From Microthyrium microscopicum (Eukaryota > Ascomycota > Dothideomycetes > Microthyriales > Microthyriaceae), in NCBI GenBank assembly GCA_010405405.1, contig MU004243.1, forward strand, positions 429,340-493,339: DNA of 64,000 nt, in the 5' to 3' direction. Within the stretch, counting starts at the first letter, position 1. Each line of letters starts with the position of its first letter. This document shows positions 42,903 to 54,632 of the stretch, piece after piece. A program made the translations under genes and the position numbers. Under the pieces are notes generated by a model. That model searched no databases, was not told where the DNA came from, and saw nothing but the letters and a program-made list of their open reading frames with translations.

Positions 42903-45900
42903 ATGAAAATCTTCGTGTCCTCACTCTTTTTGGTCCTTCTTGGACCTGGTGCTTTAGCAAAAACCGTAGTCTCTACAAACGGAAAGTGCGGCACTGGTAT
43001 TACCTGCATTGGGAGTTATTATGGAAATTGCTGTAGTCAATGGGTTAGCAACATCTCACTCCACATCAAATACTGAACACTCCTAATATGATATAGAATT
43101 GGTGCGGCTCCACTGACGACTTTTGTGGTGCTGGATGCTTATCCGCGTTCGGTTCATGCTCGTCGTCTCTGTCATCCACTAAGGCGTCAACGCTTTCTAC
43201 TTTGAAAGGATCCAGTTCCTTGGTCCCATCAAAAGCTACCACTTCAGCGAAGGTATCGTCGAAAGCTGCAACATCATCCGGCATCTCTTCAACAGGCTCA
43301 ACAGCGAGCTGTGGATTAGTTGGCTATGATAGTCAAAACCCTTCATCATACGATTATGATGGCACTGCAGCTGATGCGACTCTTGCTGCATGCGGTTCTC
43401 GCTGTCAGAAGTCTAGCACATGCTTGAGTTTTGCCTTTGGCTCTTCAGCGTGTCTGTTGTATACCAAAGTTGTAGCCAACAACATCAAGTTGGATTCAGC
43501 CAGTCCGTACACTTTTTATGATGTTTCTTGTTTGAGCAAGGCGTCAAGCATTGCACCTTCAAGCACTTCCAGTAACGTGGCTCCGAGCAGCTCGAGCAAA
43601 GGTTCATCTTCATCACAAGTCTTGGTAACCACAAGCTCGACAAAAACAACATCTTCATCAAAGGTCTCAACAACCGCAAGCTCGACCAAGACAACATCTT
43701 CAGTGTTCTCATCCAAAGTTTCGTCCTTGTCTTCCGCATCTACTGCCAGCTCAGCAAGGTAAGTTGGTAACATCTACAAAACGCTTGCATATCATACGGT
43801 GCTATATCTAATACTAGCGATCACAATAGTCCTTCTCCTTCCACTATGTCGTGCGGCCTAATCGGATACGATCTACTCAAGCCCGCATCCTTTTCATACA
43901 ACGCAAAAGCCTCTCTGGCGACACTTCCAGCCTGCAGTGCACTATGCAAAGCAACTAGCGGATGCTTGTCCTTCGCATTCGGATCCGGAATATGCGATCT
44001 CTACAAAGCTGTCGTTGCTGGAAACTTCAAAGCGAATCCTTCGTCTCCCTACGCCTTTTATGATCTTATATGTCCAACCAGCTCTGCTATCAGCAGCTCC
44101 TCCCTGATACTGAGCTCGACAGCTTCATCGTCCATCTCAAGTGTTGTGTCGTCGTCTAGCCCTACAAGCTCATCAATCACAAGCACTATGTCTACCGATA
44201 TGAGCTCGTTCACCTCTAGCGCTTCTGTATCTGCCTCTTGCGTTCCAGTATGCCCAATGGGTAGCGTGTCGGTCGCCAGCTGCGACAATCTGCAAGATCA
44301 AGGCAAGTGCGTTAACGGGCAGGTCGTCAGTTGCGCTTGCGTTTTAAAGTCTCGTTTGAGAAAGCGCCAGTCTTGTCAAGTGCGACTTAACCCTGTTCAA
44401 TGTCAAGCTGCGAGTCCAAGTACTAGCAGCTCGATGCTATCAACCTCCTCAACGTTGCCAAGCTCCTCGACATTGTCAGACTCCTCAATTTCATCGACTA
44501 CATCGACGCTTACTAGCTCAGCATCAGCATTAGCTGCTTCTTGCACTCCTGATTGTCCATTAGGAAGTGTGACATCCATCACCTGCCTAAATGGTCAGGA
44601 TCAAGGGAAATGTTATAACGGACAAGTTATCACCTGTAGTTGCTCGAACTTGCCAACAACCAACAAAAAGCGAGCTCCTCTCTTGGCTTATTGCTCCTAT
44701 ACTCTCAGCCCTGCTCAATGTGTTCCCAGCAGTTCAAGCATTAGCTCTTCCCCTCCACCTGCTTCGTCTTCTGATATAAGCTCATCACTTGAAAGCTCTT
44801 CAATAGCTACGACGGCATCAGCGCTTTCCGGCAGTCCAGCATCCACAGTTTCCAGCAGCTCGGCTTCATTATCAGCAACCTCCTCTTGTATACCCGAATG
44901 TCCCTTAGGTAATGTGGATTCAATCAACTGCGACAACAATCAAGATCAAGGGAAATGTTATGATGGACAAATCATCAACTGCAGCTGTCAGCCTTTGCCG
45001 ACAGCTGCCAAAAAGCGAGCACCTATCCCGTATGGAGTAACTTGCTCCTATACTCTCGGCCCAGCTCAGTGTGCTGTCAGCAGTTCAAGTGTTTCCAGTT
45101 CATGGTCGGAAAGCTCTTCAACTGATGCAAGCACATCAACCGCCTCCAGTAGTACTGCTTCAACAACTTCCAGCAGTGCACCATCGATATCGTCCAGCAG
45201 CCCAACATCCACAGTCTCAAGTATTTCAGCCTCATCAACCTCATCAACCTCAGCATCTTGTACACCGAGCTGTCCCTTGGGCGTTGTAGGTACGCTCTCG
45301 CCGGATTGCATCAACAACCAAGACGACGGAAAATGTTGGAATGGACAAATCGTCAATTGCGGCACCTGTCAAGCAATAGCTACTAGTATACCCAGCAAGC
45401 GTTCAGCATTACTCCTGGTATATTCGCCGTCAACCTGCTCATATACTCTCACTCCTATACCTTGCCTGGTTAGCAATTCGTCCAGTACCATCTCTGTGTC
45501 TTCTTCATCAAGCGATATACTAGGCTCCAGCACCACATCTGTGTCAGCGTCTCAAACTGGGTCGGCCAGTTCCTCTGACATTGCCAGCTCGAGCAGTCTT
45601 AGTACGGCATCCTTGACCCAGAGTTCAACCGTGTCGTCAGCAGTTCCGTCCGCTTCATGTACTGCAGACTGTCCAAATGGCAGTGTCGACTCTGTTAGCT
45701 GCCCTGACGATACTGGAAAATGCTACAATGGCGAAACCATCGTGTGTAGCTGTATAGCGACCGACAAACGGAAACGAAGTCTATATTCAGAACCACTGGC
45801 TTGTTCATACACCCTCAATCCTGCGGTATGTGTGAGCAGTTCCTCAGCTGCAATCTTGAGCAGCTCCAGCGATACGCCTAGTATACCATCGACCGCCACC

Positions 45901-47913
45901 AGTTACATGATTACAACCTCCCCCAGCATGTCATTTTCCCAGTCTGCTTCCCCAAGCACTTCGGCGTCGAGCACTGCATGCGCACCATATACTGTCTATG
46001 CGGAAGATACCCTCCCCGATGGCGCAGTCATTACCCAAGGAGTAGCACTCAGTGCTGAAGAATGTTATACAGAATACTGCGCTTCCGATCCACAATGCAC
46101 AAGCTTCGTATTTTCAGCCAGTATCTTCCCAGGCAACCAATATTGCCTAACTTTTCACCTGATAGCTGGTTCTGTGAGTGGCAATCCCGAAGCTGGCGCA
46201 GACTACTACTCAGTGAATAACTGCCCTTCTTCCGCTACCAACAGTGGCTCTCCTATGCCGTCCGCTCCGTCTAGCAGCTCTTCATATGTACTCAGTCCAC
46301 CAAGCAGTATGTCAAGCAGTATGTCAAGCAGTATGTCAAGCAGTATGTCAAGCAGTATGTCAAGCAGTATGTCAAGCAGTATGTCAAGCAGTGTTCCAAG
46401 CATTATCTCTGGCTCTGTCACATCATCTGCAATGTCGCAAGCGTCGAGCTCTGCTTGTATAGCATCATATAACCTCTATTCGACAGACTACGTTCCCAAC
46501 GGCAGTCTCTCCATCTTTGACAATGGTCCTGCCGGCAGCGTTAATGACTGTTTCAACACATATTGCGCTTCCGACTCACGGTGCACAAGCTTTGTGTTTT
46601 CAGCCTCCTCCGATAATTGCTGGGTGTATAACTTGGTACCTGGTGTTGATGGAGGCAGTACTGCTACTGGCTTCGACTATTATGCGGCAACTACATGCCC
46701 TCTTTCCTCCAATATTATTGCTTCGGCTATCAGCAGTACTTCCTCAGACAGCGCGACCACCAGCAGTGGTTCTCTTACGCTATCATCTCCGCTTAGCAGC
46801 TCTTCGGTCATTAGCAGCGTTACAATCAGCTCTGCTGCTGTAGTCAGTTCTTCAAGCTCTAGCAGCGCCCCAAACAGTATCTCTAGCTCTGCCACATCTT
46901 CTGCGTTACCATCAGCATCGGCCTGCGTGGTCTCGTATAGCCTTTACCTGAGCAATTTCCAACCAAGTACAGTTCCTTCCAGCATTATCAATTACGAAAG
47001 CGCCAACAGCGTTGATGATTGCTATTCTACCCGGTGCGCCCCTGACACAAGATGCAAAAGCTTCCTATACTCAAGTGATTTCGGATATTGCTGGATCATT
47101 GGCGCCGCCGCCACTTCCTCAGGCTCCCCATGGACGGGTTATTCTCTTTATGCCGTCAACAGTTGTCCTGTCATCTCCCCCAGCTTAAGCAGTTCCGCTG
47201 CTGGCACAAGCAGCATAGTTTTCATCAACTCTTTTATGTCGTCTACAGTTTCCGGCACTCCTTTGGTTACAAGTAGTTCCTTGAGCAGTTCCACGGATAT
47301 AGTCAGCTCATCATCAAGTCCCAGCAGCATTAGCCTGGTTCCAGTGGTCTCGCCCGTCAGTACATCTAGCGCTCCTATATATTCGTTGTCGTCCAGTGTG
47401 ATGACTTGGTCAGAGTCTTCATTTGCAACTAGCACTAGTTCACTCTTATCATCGTCAACTATCACCACCAGCTCGTCACTGTCGTCATCCATTTCGTCAT
47501 CATCATCTAACGCACTATCATCTTCCCTTCTCGCCACATCTTCATCAAGCAGCGCTGCCGCGGCAGCCTCTCCAGTCTGTCCAGCTGCTTGTCCCTCAGT
47601 CGTCAGTGCGCCAGCTTGCAATGCCAATGATGGCGCATGCACTGGCTCAGGTACAAGTACAAGCCTAAGGTACTTCAAGACCTATTGCCAGTATGCATTA
47701 ACTGGCACTTTGTTGCAGACTTACAATTCTGTATCAGATTCGGCTTGTCTTACGCTTTGTAGGGGCACAATGAATTGCAGTGGCGCCGACGTATCAGGTA
47801 CTTCCTGCAAGTTATACAATACCATCGGTCTGAAGTTGGTGCCGTCATCTGGCAGTCAATCGATGGTCTTAGTGGGTGCTGCCTCGACTGGGTCGCTCTG
47901 CGCTCCTCTTTGA
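42903..47913 (+). CDS. Large secreted modular protein: hevein-like domain, Cys-rich repeats with dibasic sites, apple/PAN-like modules
   Basis: Three exons (42903-43043, 43097-43758, 43830-47913), 1,628 residues. A signal peptide (MKIFVSSLFLVLLGPGALAK) leads into a chitin-binding type 1 (hevein-like) domain: KCGTGITCIGSYYGNCCSQW, then NWCGSTDDFCGAGC across intron 1. Modules then alternate with Ser/Thr-rich linkers likely to be O-mannosylated. Two apple-like modules (about 43300-43535 and 43850-44076) share CLSFAFGS and an xYDxxC end. Five eight-cysteine repeats (starting near 44233, 44539, 44881, 45253, 45652) share CPxGxV, GKCxNGQ and CSYTLxPxxC. Three further apple/PAN-like modules (45976-46224, 46453-46700, 46921-47169) share CTSFVFSAS. 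A last Cys-rich domain ends in STGSLCAPL, with no GPI or membrane signal. It probably binds chitin or the wall; adhesin or effector roles are inference. Confidence 0.88.
46303..46386 (+). repeat. Seven perfect 12-bp repeats (SSMS linker)
   Basis: AGCAGTATGTCA is repeated seven times without a mismatch, followed by a partly changed unit. It codes the SSMS linker before the second of the later apple/PAN-like modules. Perfect identity points to recent expansion. Confidence 0.9.
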
Positions 47914-48191
47914 TAAGTAGATATAAAATACATAGGATGAAGATCTTGTTCTGATTTCATCATTCTGTCCCTCAGTGTCTTGTTAGCATGAGGCCTAAAA
48001 TTATAGTTCTCGAGGTTGATTGCTTTCCTTGCGTTACTTTCGTATAGTGCTCCCGATCATCCTGACAGGTGTATTTTGCCAAAGTATTCCCGGTTGCTAG
48101 GTTGTTTCTAACTTTCGAATCCCAGACTTCAAGTAAGCCTTGGATTAGCTTTTTGTTTAACTCAATACTCTCCGATTGCTGGTTCTATTTT

Positions 48192-49121
48192 CTAAACGTC
48201 TAGATGCTCTCTCAAGAAAGCCTCCAAGTCTTGTGGTTTGACACTAAGATATTTCCCATTCTGCAAGTCCTTCATATTCCACACACCAGTAACGCAATTC
48301 GCATGGAAAAGACACCGGTGCCATTCCCAAAATCCCGCCCTTCCGAGCTTCTGTTTCCCTTCCGCTGCACGTCGATATAGCTCATCAACAGATCCCAACT
48401 TTTTCACCTCGACTTCTCTGCTAGTGACACGTTCATAAGTCGCCCTCAAACCATTCAAACTCGTCTCAAAAGAACACAAGTTTACAAAACCTCCCTCCTC
48501 CGCATCATCGGCAGTGACAACCTCGACGCCCCAAGCACCAGCATCGCGCTCCGTAGTAAACTGCCAAACCTCATCGCCAGTGCCCCAAATCTCCATAGAG
48601 CGCGGAGTGGTCGTTGGATCCCAGACGCCATTATACTCCGGCGAGAAACCCACCTGTCCACCCGCCCCAAAGAAAACCTCAGCCAACATACCACTGAAAA
48701 TATGCAGCGGTTTGATACTCGAAGTAATCGATGCTTGCGCATGAAACATTATTGCCGCATCATACACAGGCTCCGACTGAAACGGGATCTTTCGCCAGTC
48801 ATAGTTCCAACCAGCTGCCAAGAAGCGCTTAACGCCAGCTCGCTCCGCGGCGCGCAGAAGGAGGAGTTGCCCGTCGAGATGGAGTTCCGGGAGGCCAGCG
48901 TAGGCGCAGATGATGGCGTCGACGTTGGTGCAGGCAAGGTCGAGGGAGGGGATATCGTAGTAATTAGCACTTTCGACGAAGGATTCAAGACGGGATGTGA
49001 TGGATGGGGATAGTTTGGATGGAGTGCGTCCTAGACCGCGGACTTGATGGCCGGTTTGCAGGGCGTGGTGAACAGCATGTTGGCCGATGTTGCCTGTTAT
49101 TCCGACGATGAGGATGAGCAT
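48192..49121 (-). CDS. NmrA-like NAD(P)-binding oxidoreductase
   Basis: A single exon of 309 residues. The Rossmann motif is at the start (LILIVGITGNIGQHAVHHAL), with RGLGRTPSK after the second strand, where basic residues favour NADP. AAERAGVKRFLAAGWNYDWR is typical of the NmrA/isoflavone-reductase-like atypical short-chain dehydrogenases. It lacks the YxxxK catalytic pair of classical SDRs at the usual position. Fungal members act as sensors or as reductases in secondary metabolism; no pathway partner lies next to it. ATG 49121 fits; upstream in-frame sequence has no better start. It ends in EAFLREHLDV. Confidence 0.8.
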   Translation of the reverse strand: MLILIVGITGNIGQHAVHHALQTGHQVRGLGRTPSKLSPSITSRLESFVESANYYDIPSLDLACTNVDAIICAYAGLPELHLDGQLLLLRAAERAGVKRFLAAGWNYDWRKIPFQSEPVYDAAIMFHAQASITSSIKPLHIFSGMLAEVFFGAGGQVGFSPEYNGVWDPTTTPRSMEIWGTGDEVWQFTTERDAGAWGVEVVTADDAEEGGFVNLCSFETSLNGLRATYERVTSREVEVKKLGSVDELYRRAAEGKQKLGRAGFWEWHRCLFHANCVTGVWNMKDLQNGKYLSVKPQDLEAFLREHLDV

Positions 49122-50140
49122 TTTGGATGTATGGTTCCAAGATTCGTGAGAAAGATTTATTCTAAAATCGGTATATCTGAAGCAGAGATTCACAACTGCT
49201 CAACGTTTGCGGCTGACATCGTTTAAATATCTAGCTACCAGGTAATTGATTATTATGATTCATTTTTGACCTAACCATTTTGGACTACCATGGCCTGGGT
49301 AGTAATCAAAATCTGCCATTTCAATTACAGTTTTGCACAATTGACGGTATGAAGAATGAAGATACGTGGACCCAAATCAACTGAGGAGTGGAACCGCCAG
49401 TGGCCAGATACAGAATACTCGGCTATAGTATGTGTGTTAAGCCTGCTGTAGGACATGGCTCAAGTGTGGTGCCGATGAAATGTCCCTAAGATTTGATGCA
49501 CGAGAAATGCTCGTTACATTGTACAACATTTCGCCAGCAGTTCCATGAAGAATTACGAAACGACGCGGAAGCAAAGCATGCTCTTAAATGATCAACGAAG
49601 TTGACGCGTCGCGTTTGGTGGGTGTGGTGATAGACTAGGTACTAAGGTCCAGACCTGTGGACAAAGATCTGGGGAAATCGATGATGAAAGCCCAGGAAGG
49701 TCACCGCATTGGGCAGTTTACGGTACCAAGAAATCGATAGCTTGGTAAGAACCCTTGTCGCGCCCAGGAGCAGCCTTGTTTAGAAGATTTCCTAATTGGT
49801 AAATTGGTGGAGTTGTTGGTGGTTGGGATTTGGTGTTTTGGTGGGAGCTTTCGTAGCACCGACGTCATCGTGCAGCTACAGTTCAGCCTCTTGCTCCTTG
49901 GATCTTTGATGCCATCCACATGCATGCCAGTCTAGGCGAGCGACAGCAAGGTTACTAACCAGTTCATAGCACTGCATACCTTTTACATCATTTCCTTCCA
50001 TCAAGGTGCTTGTCACTTGAAGCTGGCAAATAACTTCGTAGCTGTGAAAGCTATCCTCATCCCCACATCCACCGCTTCAGCATTCCTCCCATTGTCTTCT
50101 GCCTTGTCTGTGGCTCATCTTACCCTCCATAGCAAGCAAA
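49122..50140. other. Divergent promoter region of the NmrA-like and tricalbin-like genes
   Basis: About 1 kb with only short frames. The segment just before 50141 is a pyrimidine-rich leader. Nothing else recognised. Confidence 0.45.
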
Positions 50141-53100
50141 ATGTCACAACAATCTCAATCCGCCCCGGGTGGTGTAAGTTTATCGTATCTCAGCAATTGA
50201 CCTAGCTAACTATCGCATCAGCACTACTCGGGAGCCAACAAGATCCCAAACATCAAGGAGTTTATGGAGAAGCTCGATATATCCAAGAAAGATCGAGACC
50301 AAAAGATCGATAGCGGCAATAGTGGACGACCTACAACAGCTGAAGATGCTCAGAAACCTAAATCGAATACAGAGCTGAAAGCTGGCAAAGGCCAGAGTGC
50401 TGTCACAGACCCAGTTACTGGCGGGTAAGATCCCTCTAATGCCCGGATGTGGTGGTTGAATGACAATCTTTACCATTTCAAAACGCTAGACACCGGCATT
50501 GGAACTAGGGCCCTAGTAGCAAATCTATACTAATACTTTGCAGACAGGTAGTCATCGAGAATGCTCACAAGGACATGGTGAACGAAGTCAACAATCCTAA
50601 CCTGTCCGTCCCAAACGCGAACCTAAATAAAGACACAACTGTCAAGACCGATGCTTCACAGTCCGGTGAAGAATATCGACATAATCAAGATGTCACGGCA
50701 CCACCAGAGCCAGTGGAGCCTGGCAGTACAACAGACGTTCCTATCCATGGCGAGAAGACTAATATTCTTTTCCATCCAACTCCATCAGTTAGCTACGAGC
50801 CTATGTTTGCATCGCTCGAAAACCAAGCTACTGGTTTATGTGTTGGCGTCTTCGTTGCCATCGTCGTCGTTGGGCGCATGTTCGGTGGTTCGCTATGGGG
50901 GTTGATTCCTCTGGCCATGTGCGTTACGTCCGGTATCTGGCTTTGGATGAAAGAAATTGTTCGAAGTGGCCGTGAAGTTGAATGGCACAGTGAGAAAACA
51001 CGAGGCAAAACAGTATGTTGTAAATCTTCAAAAGACAATCTCAAACTAACAATTACAGGCTACCGCGAATCTCCTGCCAGAATCTGTCGAATGGTTGAAC
51101 ACAATGCTCGAGGTTGTATGGGGTCTCATCAATCCAGATATGTTCCAGGCCGTTGCGGACACCCTTGAAGACGTCATGCAAGCTTCCGTTCCTGGAATCA
51201 TTGAGAACATTCGTGTTGCAGAGATCAACCAAGGGAGCAATCCATTACGAATCCTTAGTCTAAGGGCTCTACCCGATGACCACGTTCAGGATATGAAAGA
51301 CCACATTCACGAAGAAAACAAAAAGTCCAAGGATCCACAGGAGGCAGCTGCTGACGAGGAAGGCGGCGACTATTACAACCTTGAAGTTGCCTTCGCTTAC
51401 CATGCTGCGCCATCTGGCTCACGAGCCAGCGATAAAGCTCGAAATATGCACATGCAACTCGTCTTCTATCTTGGTCTCAAAGGATTCTTTGGTGTACCCT
51501 TCCCAGTCTTTGTCGAACTTCAAGGCCTGGTAGGTACTGTTCGATTACGCCTGCATATGACTCCAGAACCTCCATACCTCAAGACCTTGACATTTACCCT
51601 CATGGGTGTTCCCCATGTATCAGCCGGATGTATTCCAATGTTCGAGAAGGCTCCAAATATCTTGAACCTGCCACTGATTTCTAACTTCGTCAACTACGCC
51701 ATTGGTGCAGCAGCTAGCATGTATGTCGCGCCAAAGTCTATGATCATGGACATGAGATCTATTCTTCAAGGTGACGACATTCAAAAGGATGTTCGGGCTT
51801 TGGGTGTTCTCTGGATTCGCATTCACCGAGCCATGGGTCTCAGCAAACAAGATCGTCGTGGCAGCAAACATGGTGGCAGCGATCCTTATATCACTCTTGC
51901 ATTCTCCAAATATGGGAAGCCCATGTACTGCACTCGTGTTATCACGGACGATCTGAACCCTATCTTCGAAGAGTCAATGGCTCTTTTGGTTACTCCGGAA
52001 CTCATTCAGGCCGATGAAAACTTGAGCGTCGAACTTTGGGATTCCGATCGGCACTCCGCTGACGATATTGTCGGAAAAATTGAGCTGTCGCTCCAAAAGA
52101 TGATTCAGCACCCTGGAAAAATGTTCCCTCAAACTTCGAAACTTAGCGGAATGGATGCTGACTCTGAGATGCCTGGAGAGCTTTTCTGGGAAATCGGATA
52201 CTTCAACAAGCCGCAATACCGCTCTGCTCTACGCACTGATGGTAAGAATACGAATCTTCCAAAGGAGCTTCGGGACAGGGCAGAGTTCCAGGATGAGAAA
52301 GGCACCGCCAATAACGCTGATGATGATGCCGTTCAACATACTCCACCAGATCCACTCTGGCCAAGCGGTATCGTCAGTATCGTCGTCCATCAGATTGTAA
52401 ACCTTGAACTCGAGAACATCAAAGGTTCTCAAGGCAATCGCAATGGTCGTGAATTTGAGCCAGCCAAGCCATATGGAGAAGGCAAAGAAGAATCAGGAGG
52501 TACACTTCCCACCAGCTATTGTACAATTTGTCTTAATGACGAATTGGTGTACCGTACTCGATCGAAGGCTGTTAGCAGCCAGCCCATTTTCAACGCTGGT
52601 ACGGAACGTTACATTCGTGACTGGAAGTCAGCAATTGTGACCGTCACCGTTCGCGACCAACGCAACAGAGAACACGATCCTGTTCTAGGTGTTGTACCAT
52701 TGAAACTTTCTGACATCCTTGATACTAGCTCCCAGGTTACTCGCTGGTATCCTATGGATGGCGGCATTGGATTTGGTCGAGTAAGAATCAGTCTGCTCTT
52801 CCGAAGTGTAGAGACCCGCCTCCCATCAACCCAGCTAGGATGGGATGTCGGAACCTTTGAGTTCCTCTCAGAACGTATCCTTGCTGTCGGCTATAACGAG
52901 AATGCTTCCATCAAGCTCCGAACCGGAGGCAGCACTGGACGCGTCTCTAAGAGCGTATGCTCTAAGCTTACTGAACAGGACGGTGTCCACTGGGAGCTTT
53001 CAAAGCTTGAAAAGGCCAAGAAACCACGCCTTCCCATCAAGTTCAGATATCGCTCACCAATTGTTTTCGAGTTCCACCTCGCTGGTAAGCGAAAGGCTGT

Positions 53101-54015
53101 CGCTTATGCCACTATCTGGCTGCAGCATCTCGTGGACAACGAAGACACACCGATTAACATTCCTATCTGGACCACTAAGAACCCTGCTCGAATTACACAG
53201 AACTACATCACTGAACAAAACTGCAAGAATGAACCTGGTCTGGAAGATCTGCAAGAGGTTGGCCGTCTGCAGTTCCGTGGACGCTTCAAGGCTGGAATGG
53301 ACGAATCGCATCAAGCGTTCATCCAGGATAACGACTCTCGCGAGACCTATGAAACATGGGAAGCCTGCCTTGCCGAAGGTGTTCGAACCCGTGTTGTCGA
53401 AAAAGAAATTCCAGACAAAGTGCAAGATATGCACGAGAAGAGTCTCCAAGAGGGCCGTGACGTCTTGAGTGACCGGCCCAAGCTCGAGAAGGGTAAATAC
53501 GTCTCCAAAGACGGCCAAGACTGGAGCGGTGCCTTTGGACATAACCCTCTTGCCTATATGGACGACGAAGGCAACAAGTTGCGCGAGCCCGGCGTCGAAT
53601 CACCCATCCGTGATCCTCACCACCCCGAGCTTGACCACGATTTTGAGCAAGATGAAGATGAAGACAGTGATGAGGATGACAGTGATGACACTAACCCCGA
53701 CTTGGGCCTTGTGGAAGGCGCAGATGGAAAGCCACGTGAAAGCATCTCGACAAATACCGATCATTCAACCTTCTCCGGCAATGCCAACAGCCAAAACAAG
53801 CGCACCGAGACACGTAAACATCGTGGTATGATGCAGTGGAAGCCAGCGCGTAATATGAAATTTGCGGCAGACCAGAGTAAGCTTAGCTTGCAGAAGTTGA
53901 AGAAAAAGGTTACTGGTGGCCTTGATGGACGACAGCCTGGTGTTGAAAGCGGTAAGTGCATCAACTCCACATTCATAAATCAATTACTAATAAATGTGTA
54001 GAAATCGGTCAGTAG
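50141..54015 (+). CDS. Tricalbin/extended-synaptotagmin-like SMP-C2 protein (Mug190 type)
   Basis: Five exons (50141-50173, 50222-50424, 50544-51012, 51059-53951, 54002-54015), 1,203 residues. A hydrophilic N terminus precedes a membrane hairpin (LCVGVFVAIVVVGRMFGGSL, WGLIPLAMCVTSGIWLWM). The SMP lipid-transfer domain begins at ESVEWLNTMLEVVWGLINPD and runs to MYVAPKSMIMDMRSIL. A C2 domain follows (LWIRIHRAMGLSKQDRRGSK, GGSDPYITLAF), then a second (VSIVVHQIVNLELENI...YCTICLNDELVYRTRSK). The tail is acidic, then basic. Proteins of this layout tether the ER to the plasma membrane and move lipids at contact sites. The single SMP and two C2 domains suit Mug190-like proteins better than classical tricalbins with more C2s. 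The first exon has 33 nt and the last coding exon 14 nt (end EIGQ). Confidence 0.88.
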
Positions 54016-54632
54016 AAATGATTGGTATTGGCTATTCATGCTTCAGATGACGTCCTTTGTATGATTATGCATGGCGCTCTGGATTCTCTTTTGCGATGAC
54101 TTTTGCGATGGTGTCCAAGGCTTGGAATTTATTCATTGTTGGAATGGCTACATCTTGGTAGCTTTGGGTAATGATATCATTATATATGTATATATATTCA
54201 AATTGCAAAAGTTCTTGAGTCTCCTAAGATGATTGTACTGGCATTGCCCAGTGTGCGAAGAAAAATTGCAAAATACGAAGCCATGTAATCTGAATGGCCT
54301 ACTGAAATCCACAATCCCTTGTTCATCCGCAACAAAACCACAATGATTTTGTCTTTCAAAGTCGTCGAATAGGCATAAGGCTGAAGCAAGGCTGAGCCGA
54401 CTCGGGCCGGTATGTGATCAACAAGGATCTTCGGCCCGGAGGCTAGCTCGACCTTTCATGTTGAGTTGCCGACCTGTCATGTTAAACATTCCCATAACAC
54501 GTTTGCCATTTTCTTCTCCTGATATTCGAGCCCTCTGATCTAGTGTAACACTACCCAAGAAATAGACAATCGCCGTACCCTTCATCAGACATCATGAGAT
54601 GATTATTCTCGCCGTCACTCAGCCCCAAAACC
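54016..54632. other. Intergenic region before LSB6
   Basis: About 620 bases. It contains the end of the tricalbin-like gene with an AT-rich run (54170-54200) and the promoter of LSB6. No gene or RNA recognised. Confidence 0.45.
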
